Shown: one piece after another, positions 29,927-39,777 of the stretch
How the letters are laid out: every line of letters begins with the position of its first letter
Position numbering within the stretch: position 1 is the first letter of the stretch
Source: Paracoccaceae bacterium
Lineage (GTDB): Bacteria > Pseudomonadota > Alphaproteobacteria > Rhodobacterales > Rhodobacteraceae
Direction of reading: 5' to 3'
DNA length: 64,000 nt
NCBI GenBank assembly: GCA_030148005.1
Contig: JASBUI010000039.1
Coordinates: 1 to 64,000, forward strand
Translations under genes and position numbers: made by a program
Notes under the pieces: model-generated
What the model was told of the DNA's origin: nothing
Seen by the model: the letters and a program-made list of their open reading frames with translations, nothing else
Databases searched by the model: none

Positions 29927-31102
29927 CTAAGCCGATGATTTTTCAAGCATTGTTGCCATTTCGGAAACAAAGCGTTCGAAAAGGTAATAACTATCCTGCG
30001 GGCCGGGGCTTGCTTCGGGGTGGTACTGAACCGAAAAGACCGGGCGATCGGACATGCGAATACCGCAGTTGGATCCATCAAAGAGCGACACATGGGTTTC
30101 GATCACGCCCTCGGGAAGCGTCTGGCTGTCGACCGTGAAGCCATGGTTCATAGAGGTGATTTCCACCTTGCCCGTTTCAAGGTCCTTGACCGGGTGGTTG
30201 GCGCCGTGGTGGCCGTGGTTCATCTTGACCGTGCGCGCGCCCAAGGCCAGTGCAAGCATCTGGTGCCCAAGGCAGATGCCGAAGATCGGCAGGCGGGTGG
30301 TGTCCAGAATTTCGCGGATCATCGGGACCGAATAGGCGCCAGTGGCCGCCGGATCGCCGGGGCCGTTCGACAGGAAAATCCCGTCGGGTTCATGTGCCAG
30401 AACCTCTTGCGCGGTCGCGGTCGCAGGCAGAACGGTGACATCGCAGCCGGCCGAGGCCAGACACCGCAGGATGTTGCGCTTGGCGCCATAGTCCAGGGCG
30501 ACGACCTTGTATCCGGGTTTGTCCCGGCGCGTATAGCCTTGCGGCCATGCCCATCGCATCTCGTCCCAGCGATAGGATTGGGCGCAGGTTACATCCTTGG
30601 CCAGATCAAGACCTTCGAGGCCGACAAAGCCGCGCGCCTGCGCAACAAGGTCTTCGATGTCAAAATTGCCGTCGGGATCGTGGGCAAGAGCGGCGTGGGG
30701 CGCGCCTTGCTGGCGGATCGCGCGGGTCAGGCGGCGGGTATCGATCCCGCCAATGCCGATGCGGCCGCGCTGGCGCAGCCATTCGGTAAGTTCTTGCGTG
30801 GCGCGCCAGTTCGACGGCTCTGTCGGGTCCCATTTGACGACCATGCCCTGCGCGACGGGATCGGCGGTTTCATCATCCTCGGGATTGACCCCGGTGTTGC
30901 CGATATGCGGGAAGGTAAAGGTCACGATCTGGCCCGCATAGGAAGGGTCGGTCATGATCTCTTGATAGCCGGTCATCGCAGTGTTGAAGCAAAGCTCGGC
31001 AACTTGGGTTCCGGTGGCGCCGAATCCCTGTCCATAAAAGACCGTACCATCAGCCAAAGCCATGCAAGCGGTTGGTTTTTCGGCGATTTCCCGGGCGGAC
31101 AT
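29927..31102 (-). CDS. carA: Carbamoyl-phosphate synthase small subunit
   Basis: The glutaminase subunit that feeds ammonia to CarB for arginine and pyrimidine synthesis. 391 residues: an N-terminal CPSase_sm domain ([35 protein letters not shown]) and a C-terminal class I glutamine amidotransferase with nucleophile Cys in [14 protein letters not shown] and the His-Pro-Glu of [13 protein letters not shown] 31102 has AGGAG 8 nt upstream and is preferred over one at 31123. carB is not adjacent. It is divergent from yqeY. Confidence 0.96.
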   Translation of the reverse strand: MSAREIAEKPTACMALADGTVFYGQGFGATGTQVAELCFNTAMTGYQEIMTDPSYAGQIVTFTFPHIGNTGVNPEDDETADPVAQGMVVKWDPTEPSNWRATQELTEWLRQRGRIGIGGIDTRRLTRAIRQQGAPHAALAHDPDGNFDIEDLVAQARGFVGLEGLDLAKDVTCAQSYRWDEMRWAWPQGYTRRDKPGYKVVALDYGAKRNILRCLASAGCDVTVLPATATAQEVLAHEPDGIFLSNGPGDPAATGAYSVPMIREILDTTRLPIFGICLGHQMLALALGARTVKMNHGHHGANHPVKDLETGKVEITSMNHGFTVDSQTLPEGVIETHVSLFDGSNCGIRMSDRPVFSVQYHPEASPGPQDSYYLFERFVSEMATMLEKSSA

Positions 31103-31231
31103 AGGGGCGACTCCTTTGGCCAAACTTGCCGGAAACTATGGTCTATGGTGCTGACGGTCAAGGCCCCTGCGCGGGATAAGTTCAATTTGGGAAACGGTTT
31201 TATTTCATACGGTTAGCGGGTTTCCAAGCTG

Positions 31232-31260
31232 TTGTCATGGAAAGCGGGATTGGTTATTGT
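31232..31260 (+). promoter_or_regulatory. Candidate sigma-70 promoter for yqeY
   Basis: TTGTCA (31232-31237) and TATTGT (31255-31260) are spaced by exactly 17 bp, 34 bp before the proposed yqeY ATG. This placement also argues against upstream start codons for yqeY. Confidence 0.42.
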
Positions 31261-31293
31261 AGTAGGCTCGGACTTATGGGGATGAGACTTCCG

Positions 31294-31752
31294 ATGGATA
31301 TGAAGCAAAGGGTTTCCACGGCCCTTAAAGAAGCGATGAAGGCCAAGGATTCCGTGCGCCTTTCAACGCTGCGGCTGATCAATGCTGCGATCAAGGACAA
31401 GGATATCGCGCTTCGCGGAGAAGGCGCAGAGGTGACCGTCAGCGATGACGAAGTGCTTCAGATCCTTGGGAAAATGGTCAAACAGCGACAGGAAAGCGCG
31501 CGCGCCTATGACGAGGGCGGGCGGTTCGATCTTGCAGAGCGTGAGCGTTCGGAGATTGCGGTCATCGAAGAGTTCCTTCCGCGCAAGCTTAGCGAGGATG
31601 AGACGGCCTCGGCGATCAATGAGGCGATCGAAACGACGGGCGCCGCTTCCATTCGTGACATGGGCAAGGTCATGGCCGAACTTAAGGGCCGCTATACCGG
31701 GCAAATGGATTTCGGTCAGGTTGGGCCGAAGGTTCGTCAGCGGCTGGGATAG
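31294..31752 (+). CDS. GatB/YqeY domain-containing protein
   Basis: A 152-residue YqeY-type protein, the stand-alone relative of the C-terminal helical tail of GatB, the tRNA amidotransferase subunit that recognises tRNA. Core segments MKQRVSTALKEAMKAKDSVRLSTLRLI and FLPRKLSEDE are characteristic, and the end KGRYTGQMDFGQVGPKVRQRL is typical. The ATG at 31294 fits the family start and the promoter placement. Its role is not established; tRNA or glutamine-related functions are suggested for the family. It converges with the DUF2244 gene, 3 bp away. Confidence 0.9.
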   Translation: MDMKQRVSTALKEAMKAKDSVRLSTLRLINAAIKDKDIALRGEGAEVTVSDDEVLQILGKMVKQRQESARAYDEGGRFDLAERERSEIAVIEEFLPRKLSEDETASAINEAIETTGAASIRDMGKVMAELKGRYTGQMDFGQVGPKVRQRLG

Positions 31753-31755
31753 GGA

Positions 31756-32247
31756 TCAGGCGGGCGATCTGGCTTCGGCAAGCGCCCGTTCAAGCTCATC
31801 CTTCAGCGCCAGACGCTCATCAGGCCCAAGGAACGCGCCAATCTCAACGCGGCGCGGGCCACCTTCCAAAGTCAGGTAATTCTCAACCGGCCCGCCCTCG
31901 GGCTGACAGTTTACGCGCACCCAATAGGGGTTGGCGGTCCAGTGGCGGGTTTCGCCGCCCGGTTCGTGGCGCGACAGCGTGATCTCATCTGATGTCAGGT
32001 GCATCTCTTCAAGGATCTCACGGTCGCGGTTGTTGCGCTGAAGCGCCCACCAGATCGCGCCGACGGCTGCCAGAAGAAATGGCAGCAGGGCCCAGAAGAC
32101 AAAGGTGCCGAGGACGGCCAGAAGCGGCAGCAGAAAAAAGCTTGCCGTGACCGCGATAAAGATCACGAAACCACGCGGCGGCAGGGACCGGTAGGGCCAG
32201 AGCGACAGGCGCTTTTCGTGGTTATCCTGAGACCATTGGTAAGGCAT
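31756..32247 (-). CDS. DUF2244 integral membrane protein
   Basis: A 163-residue protein with two close hydrophobic helices (about residues 26-68) in the N-terminal third and a soluble C-terminal domain (WVRVNCQPEGGPVENYLTLEGG..VEIGAFLGPDERL). It matches DUF2244, which is widespread in alphaproteobacteria and often located near cytochrome oxidase genes, as here next to ctaD. Function is unknown; a role in oxidase assembly is a guess from position. It is separated from ctaD by the latter's terminator. Confidence 0.85.
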   Translation of the reverse strand: MPYQWSQDNHEKRLSLWPYRSLPPRGFVIFIAVTASFFLLPLLAVLGTFVFWALLPFLLAAVGAIWWALQRNNRDREILEEMHLTSDEITLSRHEPGGETRHWTANPYWVRVNCQPEGGPVENYLTLEGGPRRVEIGAFLGPDERLALKDELERALAEARSPA

Positions 32248-32334
32248 AGGCGCAACTTATTGCCTTGGCGGTTGGGTAGGAAAGCGACAGGTGGACGCGG
32301 GGCAGGGAATTGCTGACATCCGCGCCGCCAAAAG

Positions 32335-32363
32335 AAAAGGCCCCGAGAGTATCGGGGCCTTTT
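32335..32363 (-). terminator. Intrinsic terminator of ctaD
   Basis: AAAAGGCCCCGA (32335-32346) pairs perfectly with TCGGGGCCTTTT (32352-32363) around a 5-base loop, 28 bp beyond the ctaD stop. On the minus strand the stem is followed by TTTT-rich sequence, the classic rho-independent form. Confidence 0.88.
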
Positions 32364-32390
32364 GAATTTGAGACTAAATCCGGTTGGGAT

Positions 32391-34067
32391 CTAGTGGGCG
32401 TGGCTCTTGTCCCAGTCTTCCTGCTTGGGCAGGATTTCGAAGGTATGCTCTGGCGGAGGCGACGGAAGTGTCCACTCCAGCGTGTCAGCATATTCGTTCC
32501 ATGGGTTGTTCTCGGTCACGCGCTTGCCCCAACGCAGCGTGTAGAAGATCACGCCGATGAAGAAGAGGAACGAAGCGAATGAGAGGAACGCGCCAAGGCT
32601 GGAGACATAGTTCCAGTAGGCAAATGCCTCGGGGTAGTCGATATAGCGACGCGGCATGCCCTGACGGCCCAGGAAGTGCTGGGGGAAGAAGGTCACGTTC
32701 GCACCGATGAACATCGCCCAGAAGTGCAGCTTGGCTGCCCACTCAGGGTACATGCGGCCCGACATCTTGGGCAGGTAGAAGTAGATACCTGCGAAGATGG
32801 CAAAGACAGCACCCAGCGACATCACGTAGTGGAAGTGCGCGATCACATAGTATGTATCGTGATAGGCGCGGTCGATGCCGGCCTGGCTGAGAACGATACC
32901 GGTGACGCCGCCCACGGTGAAGAGGAAGAGGAAGCCGAAGGCCCAAAGCATCGGAGCTTTAAGTTCGACCGAACCCTGCCACATCGTTGCAATCCACGAG
33001 AAGACCTTGATGCCTGTCGGCACCGCGATCACCATCGTGGCCAGCATGAAGTAGCTTTGCTGACGCAGCGACAGGCCCACTGTGTACATGTGGTGTGCCC
33101 AGACGACAAAGCCCAGTGCGCCGATTGCGATCAGAGCCCAAACCATCGGCAGGTAGCCAAAGACAGGCTTGCGGCTGAAGGTTGCGATCACGTGGCTGAT
33201 GATGCCGAAACCGGGCAGGATGATGATGTACACCTCGGGGTGACCGAAGAACCACAGGATGTGCTGGTAAAGGACCGGATCGCCGCCACCTGAAGGATCA
33301 AAGAAGGTGGTGCCGAAGTTGCGGTCTGTCAGCAGCATCGTGATGGCGCCAGCCAGAACCGGCAGGGCCAGAAGAATCAGCCATGCGGTGACAAAGATCG
33401 ACCATGAAAACAGCGGAACCTTGAACAGTGTCATGCCGGGGGCACGCATGTTCAGGAAGGTTGTGATCATGTTGATCGCGCCAAGGATCGATGAGGCACC
33501 AGAGAGGTGAACCGCAAAGATCGCCAGGTCCATGGCCATTCCGCCTTCTTTGACCGAAAGCGGCGGGTAGAGAACCCAGCCAACACCAACGCCGGTCTGG
33601 CCTGCATCACTTGGAGCGAAGACCGAAATCACAGCCAGCGTAGTACCAGCGACGTAAAGCCAGTAGGACAGGTTGTTCATCCGCGGGAAGGCCATGTCCG
33701 GTGCACCGATCTGCAACGGCATGAAATAGTTACCAAAACCGCCGAAAAGCGCCGGAATAACCACGAAGAACATCATCAGGATGCCGTGGCCGGTTACCAT
33801 AACGTTCCAAAGGTGGCCGTTAGGCGTACAGACATCTGCAGCCGTGGCTGCGGTGATGCGTGCGCCTTCCATGCACATGTATTGAACGCCGGGGTTCATC
33901 AACTCCATCCGCATGTAAACGGTGAAGAGAACGGAAAGGAAGCCTACGGCACCCCCGGTGAAGAGATAGAGAATGCCAATGTCTTTGTGGTTTGTCGACA
34001 TGAACCAGCGGGTAAAGAACCCAAGCTTTTCGTGTTCGTCGTGGCCATGAACGGCTGCGTCCGCCAT
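32391..34067 (-). CDS. ctaD: Cytochrome c oxidase subunit I
   Basis: The heme-copper catalytic subunit of the aa3-type terminal oxidase. 558 residues and 12 membrane helices. [18 protein letters not shown] opens the core. [17 protein letters not shown] holds the CuB His and the cross-linked Tyr region; HHMYTVGL and the haem ligands in [10 protein letters not shown] follow. ATG 34067 has AGGAGG 7 nt upstream; an open frame extends further but is unsupported. It is a lone gene here with its own terminator. Subunits II and III are not in the window, as is usual for Rhodobacterales, where a separate ctaD copy lies outside the ctaCBGE operon. Confidence 0.97.
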   Translation of the reverse strand: MADAAVHGHDEHEKLGFFTRWFMSTNHKDIGILYLFTGGAVGFLSVLFTVYMRMELMNPGVQYMCMEGARITAATAADVCTPNGHLWNVMVTGHGILMMFFVVIPALFGGFGNYFMPLQIGAPDMAFPRMNNLSYWLYVAGTTLAVISVFAPSDAGQTGVGVGWVLYPPLSVKEGGMAMDLAIFAVHLSGASSILGAINMITTFLNMRAPGMTLFKVPLFSWSIFVTAWLILLALPVLAGAITMLLTDRNFGTTFFDPSGGGDPVLYQHILWFFGHPEVYIIILPGFGIISHVIATFSRKPVFGYLPMVWALIAIGALGFVVWAHHMYTVGLSLRQQSYFMLATMVIAVPTGIKVFSWIATMWQGSVELKAPMLWAFGFLFLFTVGGVTGIVLSQAGIDRAYHDTYYVIAHFHYVMSLGAVFAIFAGIYFYLPKMSGRMYPEWAAKLHFWAMFIGANVTFFPQHFLGRQGMPRRYIDYPEAFAYWNYVSSLGAFLSFASFLFFIGVIFYTLRWGKRVTENNPWNEYADTLEWTLPSPPPEHTFEILPKQEDWDKSHAH

Positions 34068-34347
34068 GCGAGTGCCTCCTGAGGTTTCGCGTATCCTGTT
34101 GAAGCCGGCCAGACGACCGACGGTATTAACAGGAGGTTCTAGAGCGGTCACTGCCAGAGGGCAATCACCCAAAGCGACTTAGCGGCGGGTTAAAATGCCT
34201 CACCCCCCCTTGAATGATGCGCCAAGGGGCCGACTTGCGCGGCAAAAGGTCAGTTCCTAGGTATTTCAGCAACGCAATATGCCTGAAGAGTGCCTCTTGC
34301 AGGCATCAGTGGTATGAGTGAGTCGATAAAGGTTGTCCGGTAGTTCC

Positions 34348-35283
34348 ATGAGCAATGACCCCTACGCCGCGCTTGATCTGAAGAAATCTGCAACCGCAGA
34401 GGAGATCAAAAAGGCCTATCGAAAAATCGCCCGGGACAGCCATCCTGATCTGAAACCCAACGACAAGGCGGCCGAGGCAAAGTTCAAGGCGGCCTCGGCG
34501 GCCTATGATCTTTTGAAAGATCCCGAGCAGCGCGCAAGGTTTGATCGCGGCGAGATTGACGCCAGCGGCGCCGAAACGCGGCAGCGGCAGTACTACAAGG
34601 AATACGCCGAGGCGCCGGGCAATCCCTATCGCCGCCGACAGCGGGCCGAAGAGTTTGCCGATGCCTCGGACATTTTTGCCGAGTTCATGCGCCAGCAGGG
34701 GCATGCGCCCGGCGGCGGTGGGCGCGGGCAACAGCATTTTCGCGCGCGAGGGTCGGACCATCACTTTACGCTAGAGGTGCCTTTTCTGGACGCGGCAAAC
34801 GGCGGCAAGACGCGGATAACGCTGCCCGATGGCGCGGCGCTTGAGGTGTCCATCCCCAAGGGGGCCGCGGATGGCCAGACGATCCGGCTTCGCGGCAAGG
34901 GAGAGCCGGGGTTTGGCGGCGGCACGCCGGGCGATGCGCTGATCACGCTGACGGTCAAGCCGCACAGGATTTTCCGGCGCGAAGGCAATGACATCCTGAT
35001 CACCCTGCCCATCACCTTTGACGAGGCTGTGCTGGGCGCGAAAGTTGACACGCCGACGATTGCCGGCACCGTCAAGCTGACCGTGCCGAAGGGGGCAAGC
35101 AGTGGTCAGGTGCTGCGCATGCGCGGGCGCGGGGTAGAGCCGGCCGGCGGCAAGGCTGCGGGCGATCAGAAGGTCGAGCTTCGTATCGTGATGCCCGGAC
35201 ACATTGATGACGATCTGGCCAAATTTGCCGAGAACTGGCGCAAGACCCATAGCTATGATCCGCGAAAGGGGATGACGTCATGA
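34348..35283 (+). CDS. cbpA: DnaJ-type co-chaperone CbpA
   Basis: A 311-residue class B J-protein. The J domain (residues 5-70) carries the HPD triad in ARDSHPDLKP. A G/F-type linker without the Cys4 zinc-finger repeats follows, and two beta-barrel substrate-binding domains (about 130-300) complete it, so it is CbpA rather than DnaJ. It stimulates DnaK ATPase. ATG 34348 starts MSNDPYAALDL; an upstream start at 34333 is possible. Its stop overlaps the cbpM start (ATGA). The 280 bp before it, back to ctaD, contains both promoters; I see no clear heat-shock promoter. Confidence 0.9.
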   Translation: MSNDPYAALDLKKSATAEEIKKAYRKIARDSHPDLKPNDKAAEAKFKAASAAYDLLKDPEQRARFDRGEIDASGAETRQRQYYKEYAEAPGNPYRRRQRAEEFADASDIFAEFMRQQGHAPGGGGRGQQHFRARGSDHHFTLEVPFLDAANGGKTRITLPDGAALEVSIPKGAADGQTIRLRGKGEPGFGGGTPGDALITLTVKPHRIFRREGNDILITLPITFDEAVLGAKVDTPTIAGTVKLTVPKGASSGQVLRMRGRGVEPAGGKAAGDQKVELRIVMPGHIDDDLAKFAENWRKTHSYDPRKGMTS

Positions 35284-35621
35284 CAAGACGCTATTCGGAA
35301 ACCGAAGTGATATCGTCGGTCGAGCGGCTGACACGCAGCCGTCTGAAGTCGTTTCTGCAGGCGCAGGTCGTGATGCCGGTTCAGACCGATGACGGCCCAA
35401 GGTTTCGCCAGATCGATCTGGTTCGTATGGAGCTTTTGTGCGAGCTGACCGAGGAATTTGAACTTGGCGATGAGGCCTTGGCCGTTGTCATGTCGCTGAT
35501 AGATCAGCTTCACGGTGTGCGGGCCGAGTTGCGGGCGGTTCTGGATGCGGTTGCCGCTGAGCCGCCCGAAGTTTGCGACAGGATCTGCAAGGCGGCGGCG
35601 GGCATGCGCCGCGACAGCTAG
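35280..35621 (+). CDS. cbpM: Chaperone modulator CbpM
   Basis: A 113-residue partner of CbpA. In E. coli CbpM inhibits CbpA by binding its J domain. The N-terminus resembles a MerR-type helix-turn-helix (YSETEVISSVERLTRSRLKSFLQAQVVMPVQ), followed by a helical dimerisation part (LLCELTEEFELGDEALAVVMSLIDQLHGVRAELRAVLDAV). The overlap with cbpA fixes the pair. The stop codon interlocks with the stop of the convergent methyltransferase (CTAG). Confidence 0.83.
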   Translation: MTRRYSETEVISSVERLTRSRLKSFLQAQVVMPVQTDDGPRFRQIDLVRMELLCELTEEFELGDEALAVVMSLIDQLHGVRAELRAVLDAVAAEPPEVCDRICKAAAGMRRDS

Positions 35622-36154
35622 GCCTCTTTGTCCCAGGTGATCAGGCTGACGTCATCCTTGCCAAAGCTGCGGGTGCGGCGCACTTCGGGAAAGGTTTCGC
35701 GCAAGGTTCGGGCCCACCAGCGGGGCGGGCGAACCGTGCAATGGGCATTTTCGCCGTTGGGCAGGATCTCATCGGCGGGGCGGCAGGAGATGTTGAAATA
35801 GGCGTGCGGGGATATTGCGCGGATGGCTGCAATAACCTCTTCCACGTTTTCCTGCGGGATATGTTCCATCACGTCGGTGCATAGCACCAGATCGGCCTTG
35901 TCGACCGGCATCTGCGCAAACTCGGGGATTGCCGGGTCATAGCGATAGGCCTTTGCGTCGTGGATCTTGGCCAGCCAGTCGACCAGCCGCGAGCGGCCAC
36001 AGCCAAAGTCAAGGATCGTGCGCACCGGGGGCAGGTCGTAGATATGCCGCTGAACGACACCGATCAGAATTTCCGAGGACCGGCCATAGGTCTTTTTTGC
36101 GTGGATCTGGCGGTATTGGTCGATCAGTTCCGCCTTGCGGTCAGCATTTGCCAT
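35618..36154 (-). CDS. Class I SAM-dependent methyltransferase
   Basis: A 178-residue methyltransferase of the methyltransf_11/23 type. Motif I is TILDFGCGRSRLVDWL, with post-I and the acidic motif ADLVLCTDVMEHIPQENV and motif III ISPHAYFNISCRP. The target is unknown. It is unusual in being short with a basic N-terminus (KAELIDQYRQIHAKKTYGRSS). Its stop is shared with the convergent cbpM (overlap of 4 bp). It lies 76 bp downstream of lipB on the same strand. Confidence 0.85.
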   Translation of the reverse strand: MANADRKAELIDQYRQIHAKKTYGRSSEILIGVVQRHIYDLPPVRTILDFGCGRSRLVDWLAKIHDAKAYRYDPAIPEFAQMPVDKADLVLCTDVMEHIPQENVEEVIAAIRAISPHAYFNISCRPADEILPNGENAHCTVRPPRWWARTLRETFPEVRRTRSFGKDDVSLITWDKEA

Positions 36155-36229
36155 CAGTGCCTCACATCTTACTTTGGCGGCCTCGCGCCGCCCGGCTGTT
36201 TGCGGGGTGTATAGCGCGGCTTGGCAATG

Positions 36230-36883
36230 TCAGTCACCGCCCATGTTGTCCGCAAAGGTTCGGCGCAGCGCGTTGTCGACATCGGCCATGGTGACCGGCA
36301 GGCCCATATCCACAAGGCTGGTGACGCCGTGGTCCGAGATCCCGCAAGGCACGATGCCGTCGAAATGGGAAAGATCGGGTTCCACGTTGATGGAAATGCC
36401 GTGAAAGCTTACCCATTTTCTAAGCCGGATACCGATAGCGGCGATCTTTTCCTCGCAAGGGGTGCCGTCGGCGTTGGCCGGTTTATCGGGCCGTTCCACC
36501 CAGACGCCGACGCGGCCCTGCCGCCGTTCGCCGCGCAGGTTGAACTCTGCCAGCGTGGCGATCACCCAATCCTCAAGCGCGGCGACAAAGCGTCTGACAT
36601 CGCGGCCGCGCTTTGCAACGTCCAGAAGAACATAGGCCACACGCTGGCCGGGGCCGTGATAGGTGTACTGGCCGCCGCGGCGCGCCTCGAAGACATCAAA
36701 GCGGTCTGGATCGGTCAGATCCTCGGGCCGGGCGCTGGTGCCGGCGGTATAAAGGGGCGGGTGTTCAAGAAGCCACACCGCTTCTGGCTGGGTTCCGGCG
36801 CGGATCGCTTCGACCCGCGCTTCCATCCAGGCAAGCGCATCGGGGTATTCAACAAGCCCCGGTGATGTGATCCATTCAACCAT
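36230..36883 (-). CDS. lipB: Octanoyl-[acyl-carrier-protein]:protein N-octanoyltransferase
   Basis: LipB moves octanoate from ACP to the lipoyl domains of 2-oxoacid dehydrogenases, the first step of lipoate assembly. 217 residues. The Cys/Lys dyad is visible: Cys in [11 protein letters not shown] and Lys in [28 protein letters not shown] and [13 protein letters not shown] complete the substrate pocket. lipA is not in the window. The gene is immediately followed by the methyltransferase, possibly in one unit. Confidence 0.95.
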   Translation of the reverse strand: MVEWITSPGLVEYPDALAWMEARVEAIRAGTQPEAVWLLEHPPLYTAGTSARPEDLTDPDRFDVFEARRGGQYTYHGPGQRVAYVLLDVAKRGRDVRRFVAALEDWVIATLAEFNLRGERRQGRVGVWVERPDKPANADGTPCEEKIAAIGIRLRKWVSFHGISINVEPDLSHFDGIVPCGISDHGVTSLVDMGLPVTMADVDNALRRTFADNMGGD

Positions 36884-37070
36884 TCCCGTTCTCTGGCCCT
36901 ATCGCAAGCAATTGTCAAAGCGTGCGGTGAACGGGCCTGGCGGGGCGGCTTGGCCGCGCGGCGCCGCAGGCAGAAATGCAGGGCATCCAAAGGTGGCGCG
37001 CGCGGGGCGATTTTTGTGCTTCACATTGCCCCTGCCTTTGGCTAAACCGCCTCGAACTATCTGATCACGG

Positions 37071-37157
37071 GCGGTCGTGGCGGAATTGGTAGACGCGCAG
37101 CGTTGAGGTCGCTGTGAGGTAACACTCGTGGGGGTTCGAGTCCCCCCGACCGCACCA
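37071..37157 (+). tRNA. tRNA-Leu (anticodon GAG)
   Basis: An 87-nt class II tRNA with encoded CCA. The acceptor stem GCGGTCG (37071-37077) pairs with CGACCGC (37147-37153). The anticodon stem CAGCG/CGCTG encloses TTGAGGT, with anticodon GAG at 37105-37107. A long variable arm and GGTTCGAGTCC T-arm follow. It reads CUC/CUU leucine codons. A hairpin terminator lies 5 bp downstream. Confidence 0.97.
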
Positions 37158-37162
37158 CTTTA

Positions 37163-37197
37163 CCGAAGCGAACGCTGCTTCGGGTCAGGTTTGTTTC
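37163..37197 (+). terminator. Intrinsic terminator of tRNA-Leu
   Basis: CCGAAGC (37163-37169) pairs with GCTTCGG (37177-37183) around a 7-base loop and is followed by a T-rich tail (GGTTTGTTT). Confidence 0.7.
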
Positions 37198-37206
37198 ACG
37201 ACACCT

Positions 37207-38613
37207 TCACTTCCGGGCCAATTCGCAGATCACTGCGAAGGCTTGATCGACGTCGGCTTTGGTCGTCTCGAATTGCCCGACCTGAAAGCGGATGGCGACA
37301 TGGCCGTCAATGCGCGTTTGGGTCAGGTAGATGCGGCCATCGTCATTGATCCGTTCAACCAGCGACAGGTTGGCGGCGTCCGGATCGCTGCCTTCATTGG
37401 GCAAATGGCGGAACGTGAAGAGGGCCAGCACGGGGTCGGTCACAATCTGAAAGTCAGGCTCCGCGCCTAGTCTCTGCGCCATCTCTTGCGCCCAGCTTAC
37501 GTGGTTGCGGATGCGGGCGCGCAGCCCTTCAAGCCCGTAGCTGCGGATCAGGAACCACAGTTTGAGCGCCCGAAAACGACGGCCCAGCGGCACCGACCAT
37601 TCAGAGTAGTTGATCACGCCATCCTGGCCGTGGGTTTTGAGGTACTCGGGCTGAATGGCGAGGGTTTTGACCAGGCTTGATGCATCGCGCAGGAAATGCG
37701 CGGAACAGTCGAACTGGGCCCCCATCCACTTGTGCGGGTTGAAGACAAGGGAATCGGCGCGCTGGGCGCCTTGCCAAAGCGCGCGGAACTCGGGGCAGAT
37801 CATCGCAGCCCCGGCCCAAGCGGCATCGACGTGGGTATAAAGCCCATAGCGTTCGGCGATATCCATCACGCCGGTGATGTCATCGCAAGCGCCGGTGCTG
37901 GTGCCGCCGGTACAGGCGATGATGCCTGCGGGTAGATACCCGGCCTTTTGGTCCGCCAGTATCGTGGCCTCTAGCTTGCCGGTATCCATGCCGCGAAGCG
38001 GGCCGGTGGTCGGGATGCGAACCAGATTGTCCTGACCGATCCCCGATATCCAGATCGCGCGGTCGATGGATGTATGCACCTCGCTTGAGCAATAGACGCG
38101 CAGCCGCGGCGCCCCGGTCAGGCCATGGGCATTTCCCTGCCAGTTCAGCGCGCGTTCACGCATTGTCAGAACCGCAGCAAGCGTCGCAGAAGAGGCGCTG
38201 TCCTGAATGACGCCCTCAAAATCAGAGGGCAGGCCAATTGACTGGCGCAGCCAATCCATCATGCGGGTTTCAACCTCGGTCGCGGCAGGCGAGGTTTGCC
38301 AAAGCATGCACTGGGGCGCGATGGCGCTGACCAGAAACTCTGCCAGAACCGAAGGCGGTGTCGCATTGGCCGGGAAATAGGCGAAAAAGCGAGGGTGCTG
38401 CCAATGGGTGATGCCGGGCATCACGATGGTTTCGAAGTCTTTCAGGATCTGGTCCATTCCGTCGCCCGTCTCGGGCGGGGCGGCGGGAAGGGCGGCGGAA
38501 ATCTGGCCCGGCTTGGTCTGCGCGCGCACTGGCCTGTCGCGAAGCGTTGCATGATAGCGCGCGGCCCAGTCCGAAACCTTCTGCCCCCATTTTGGAAAAT
38601 CGTCCCAGTTCAT
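37207..38613 (-). CDS. Group II PLP-dependent decarboxylase (aromatic amino acid decarboxylase type)
   Basis: A 468-residue fold-type I decarboxylase related to aromatic-L-amino-acid/DOPA decarboxylase. Visible: HPRFFAYFPANATPPSVLAEFL (N-terminal substrate loop), the Ser/Thr-rich SASSATLAAVLTMRERA, the base-stacking His in SSEVHTSIDRA, DAAWAGAAMICPEFR with the PLP Asp, and the Schiff-base Lys in FNPHKWMGAQFDCS. The product is an amine of an aromatic amino acid or a related substrate; specificity is not predictable. ATG 38613 follows GGGGA. It is divergent from the M19 operon with a 173-bp shared promoter region. Confidence 0.9.
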   Translation of the reverse strand: MNWDDFPKWGQKVSDWAARYHATLRDRPVRAQTKPGQISAALPAAPPETGDGMDQILKDFETIVMPGITHWQHPRFFAYFPANATPPSVLAEFLVSAIAPQCMLWQTSPAATEVETRMMDWLRQSIGLPSDFEGVIQDSASSATLAAVLTMRERALNWQGNAHGLTGAPRLRVYCSSEVHTSIDRAIWISGIGQDNLVRIPTTGPLRGMDTGKLEATILADQKAGYLPAGIIACTGGTSTGACDDITGVMDIAERYGLYTHVDAAWAGAAMICPEFRALWQGAQRADSLVFNPHKWMGAQFDCSAHFLRDASSLVKTLAIQPEYLKTHGQDGVINYSEWSVPLGRRFRALKLWFLIRSYGLEGLRARIRNHVSWAQEMAQRLGAEPDFQIVTDPVLALFTFRHLPNEGSDPDAANLSLVERINDDGRIYLTQTRIDGHVAIRFQVGQFETTKADVDQAFAVICELARK

Positions 38614-38786
38614 TGCCGGGTCCCCTTTTGCATGCGCCTGCGCGCCTTGATCGCCTGCGCAACATTTGCACCGGTTGGCCAAGGGGCGCAAACGGGTAGT
38701 GGCAAGAAATGAGGCGCCGCGCGGGTTGACCTGACAGGCAATGCGGCACAGGGTTCGCCCTGCGCTTAAAGAGTTTCGGGGGGCGG

Positions 38787-39767
38787 ATGCGATATCGGAT
38801 TGACGGGCTGCAATATGCCAATTGGTCGGAAAAGGTTTTCCGGCAGATGCGCGAGGGCGGCGTCGATGCCGTGCATGTCACGATCGCATACCATGAGAAT
38901 TTCCGCGAAACGGTGCTTAACATCGAAGCATGGAACCGCTGGTTCGAGCGGTTCGATGATCTGATCTTTCATGGCCAGTGGGCCGAGGATGTTGAAAAGG
39001 CGCGGGAAACGGGGCGCACGGCGATCTTTTTCGGCTTTCAGAACCCCTCGCCAATCGAGGATGACATCGGCCTTGTCGAGGTTCTGCACAAGCTGGGCGC
39101 GCGGTTCATGCAGCTAAGCTATAACAACCAGTCGCTACTGGCGACGGGATGCTATGAGGCCGAAGACCCCGGTATCACCCGTATGGGCAAACAGGTCATC
39201 AAAGAGATGAACCGGGTGGGTATGGTCATCGACATGAGCCATTCTTCGGATCGCTCGACCTTGGAAGCGATCGAGCTGTCGCAGCGCCCCATCGCTATCA
39301 CCCATGCAAACCCGCACCGTTGGGCACCGGCGCTTCGCAACAAGAAGGATGATGTGATCCGCGCCTTGGGCGAAAGCGGCGGCATGCTTGGCTTTTCGCT
39401 TTACCCGCATCACCTGAAGGGCAAGTCCGATTGCAGCCTTGAAAGTTTCTGCCAGATGATCGCCGATACGGCCGAGATGGTCGGGCCCGACAGGCTTGGG
39501 ATCGGCTCGGACCTTTGTCAGGATCAGCCGGACAGCGTGGTGGAATGGATGCGCTCGGGCCGCTGGACAAAAGAGGTCGACTTTGGCGAAGGATCGGCCG
39601 CCGCGCCGGGGTTCCCGCCGATGCCGCAATGGTTCAGGGACAACCGCGATTTTGGGAACCTTGAGGCGGGGCTTTTGCAGGTCGGGTTCGACCGTGATGA
39701 GGTTGACGGCATTCTTGGGATGAACTGGCACCGGTTCTTTGCCCAAAGCTTTGGGCCAGCGGGTTAG
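38787..39767 (+). CDS. Membrane-dipeptidase (M19)-family protein lacking part of the metal site
   Basis: A 326-residue M19 relative that starts a three-gene operon. The barrel core is recognisable: LHKLGARFMQLSYNNQS, GMVIDMSHSS, PIAITHANPHRWAPALR and IGSDLCQDQ. However, the HxD pair expected near the N-terminus is absent (MRYRIDGLQYANW) and the bridging Glu region reads GFQNPSPI (Glu to Gln). His residues of the second site (DMSH, ITHANP) remain. It may use one metal, act on a different substrate, or be inactive. The next gene starts 11 bp downstream. Confidence 0.82.
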   Translation: MRYRIDGLQYANWSEKVFRQMREGGVDAVHVTIAYHENFRETVLNIEAWNRWFERFDDLIFHGQWAEDVEKARETGRTAIFFGFQNPSPIEDDIGLVEVLHKLGARFMQLSYNNQSLLATGCYEAEDPGITRMGKQVIKEMNRVGMVIDMSHSSDRSTLEAIELSQRPIAITHANPHRWAPALRNKKDDVIRALGESGGMLGFSLYPHHLKGKSDCSLESFCQMIADTAEMVGPDRLGIGSDLCQDQPDSVVEWMRSGRWTKEVDFGEGSAAAPGFPPMPQWFRDNRDFGNLEAGLLQVGFDRDEVDGILGMNWHRFFAQSFGPAG

Positions 39768-39777
39768 GCGGCGCTTT

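Noticed and set aside
30020-31216. Plus-strand open frame of 398 codons opposite carA
   Set aside because: Antisense of carA, which has all active-site motifs.
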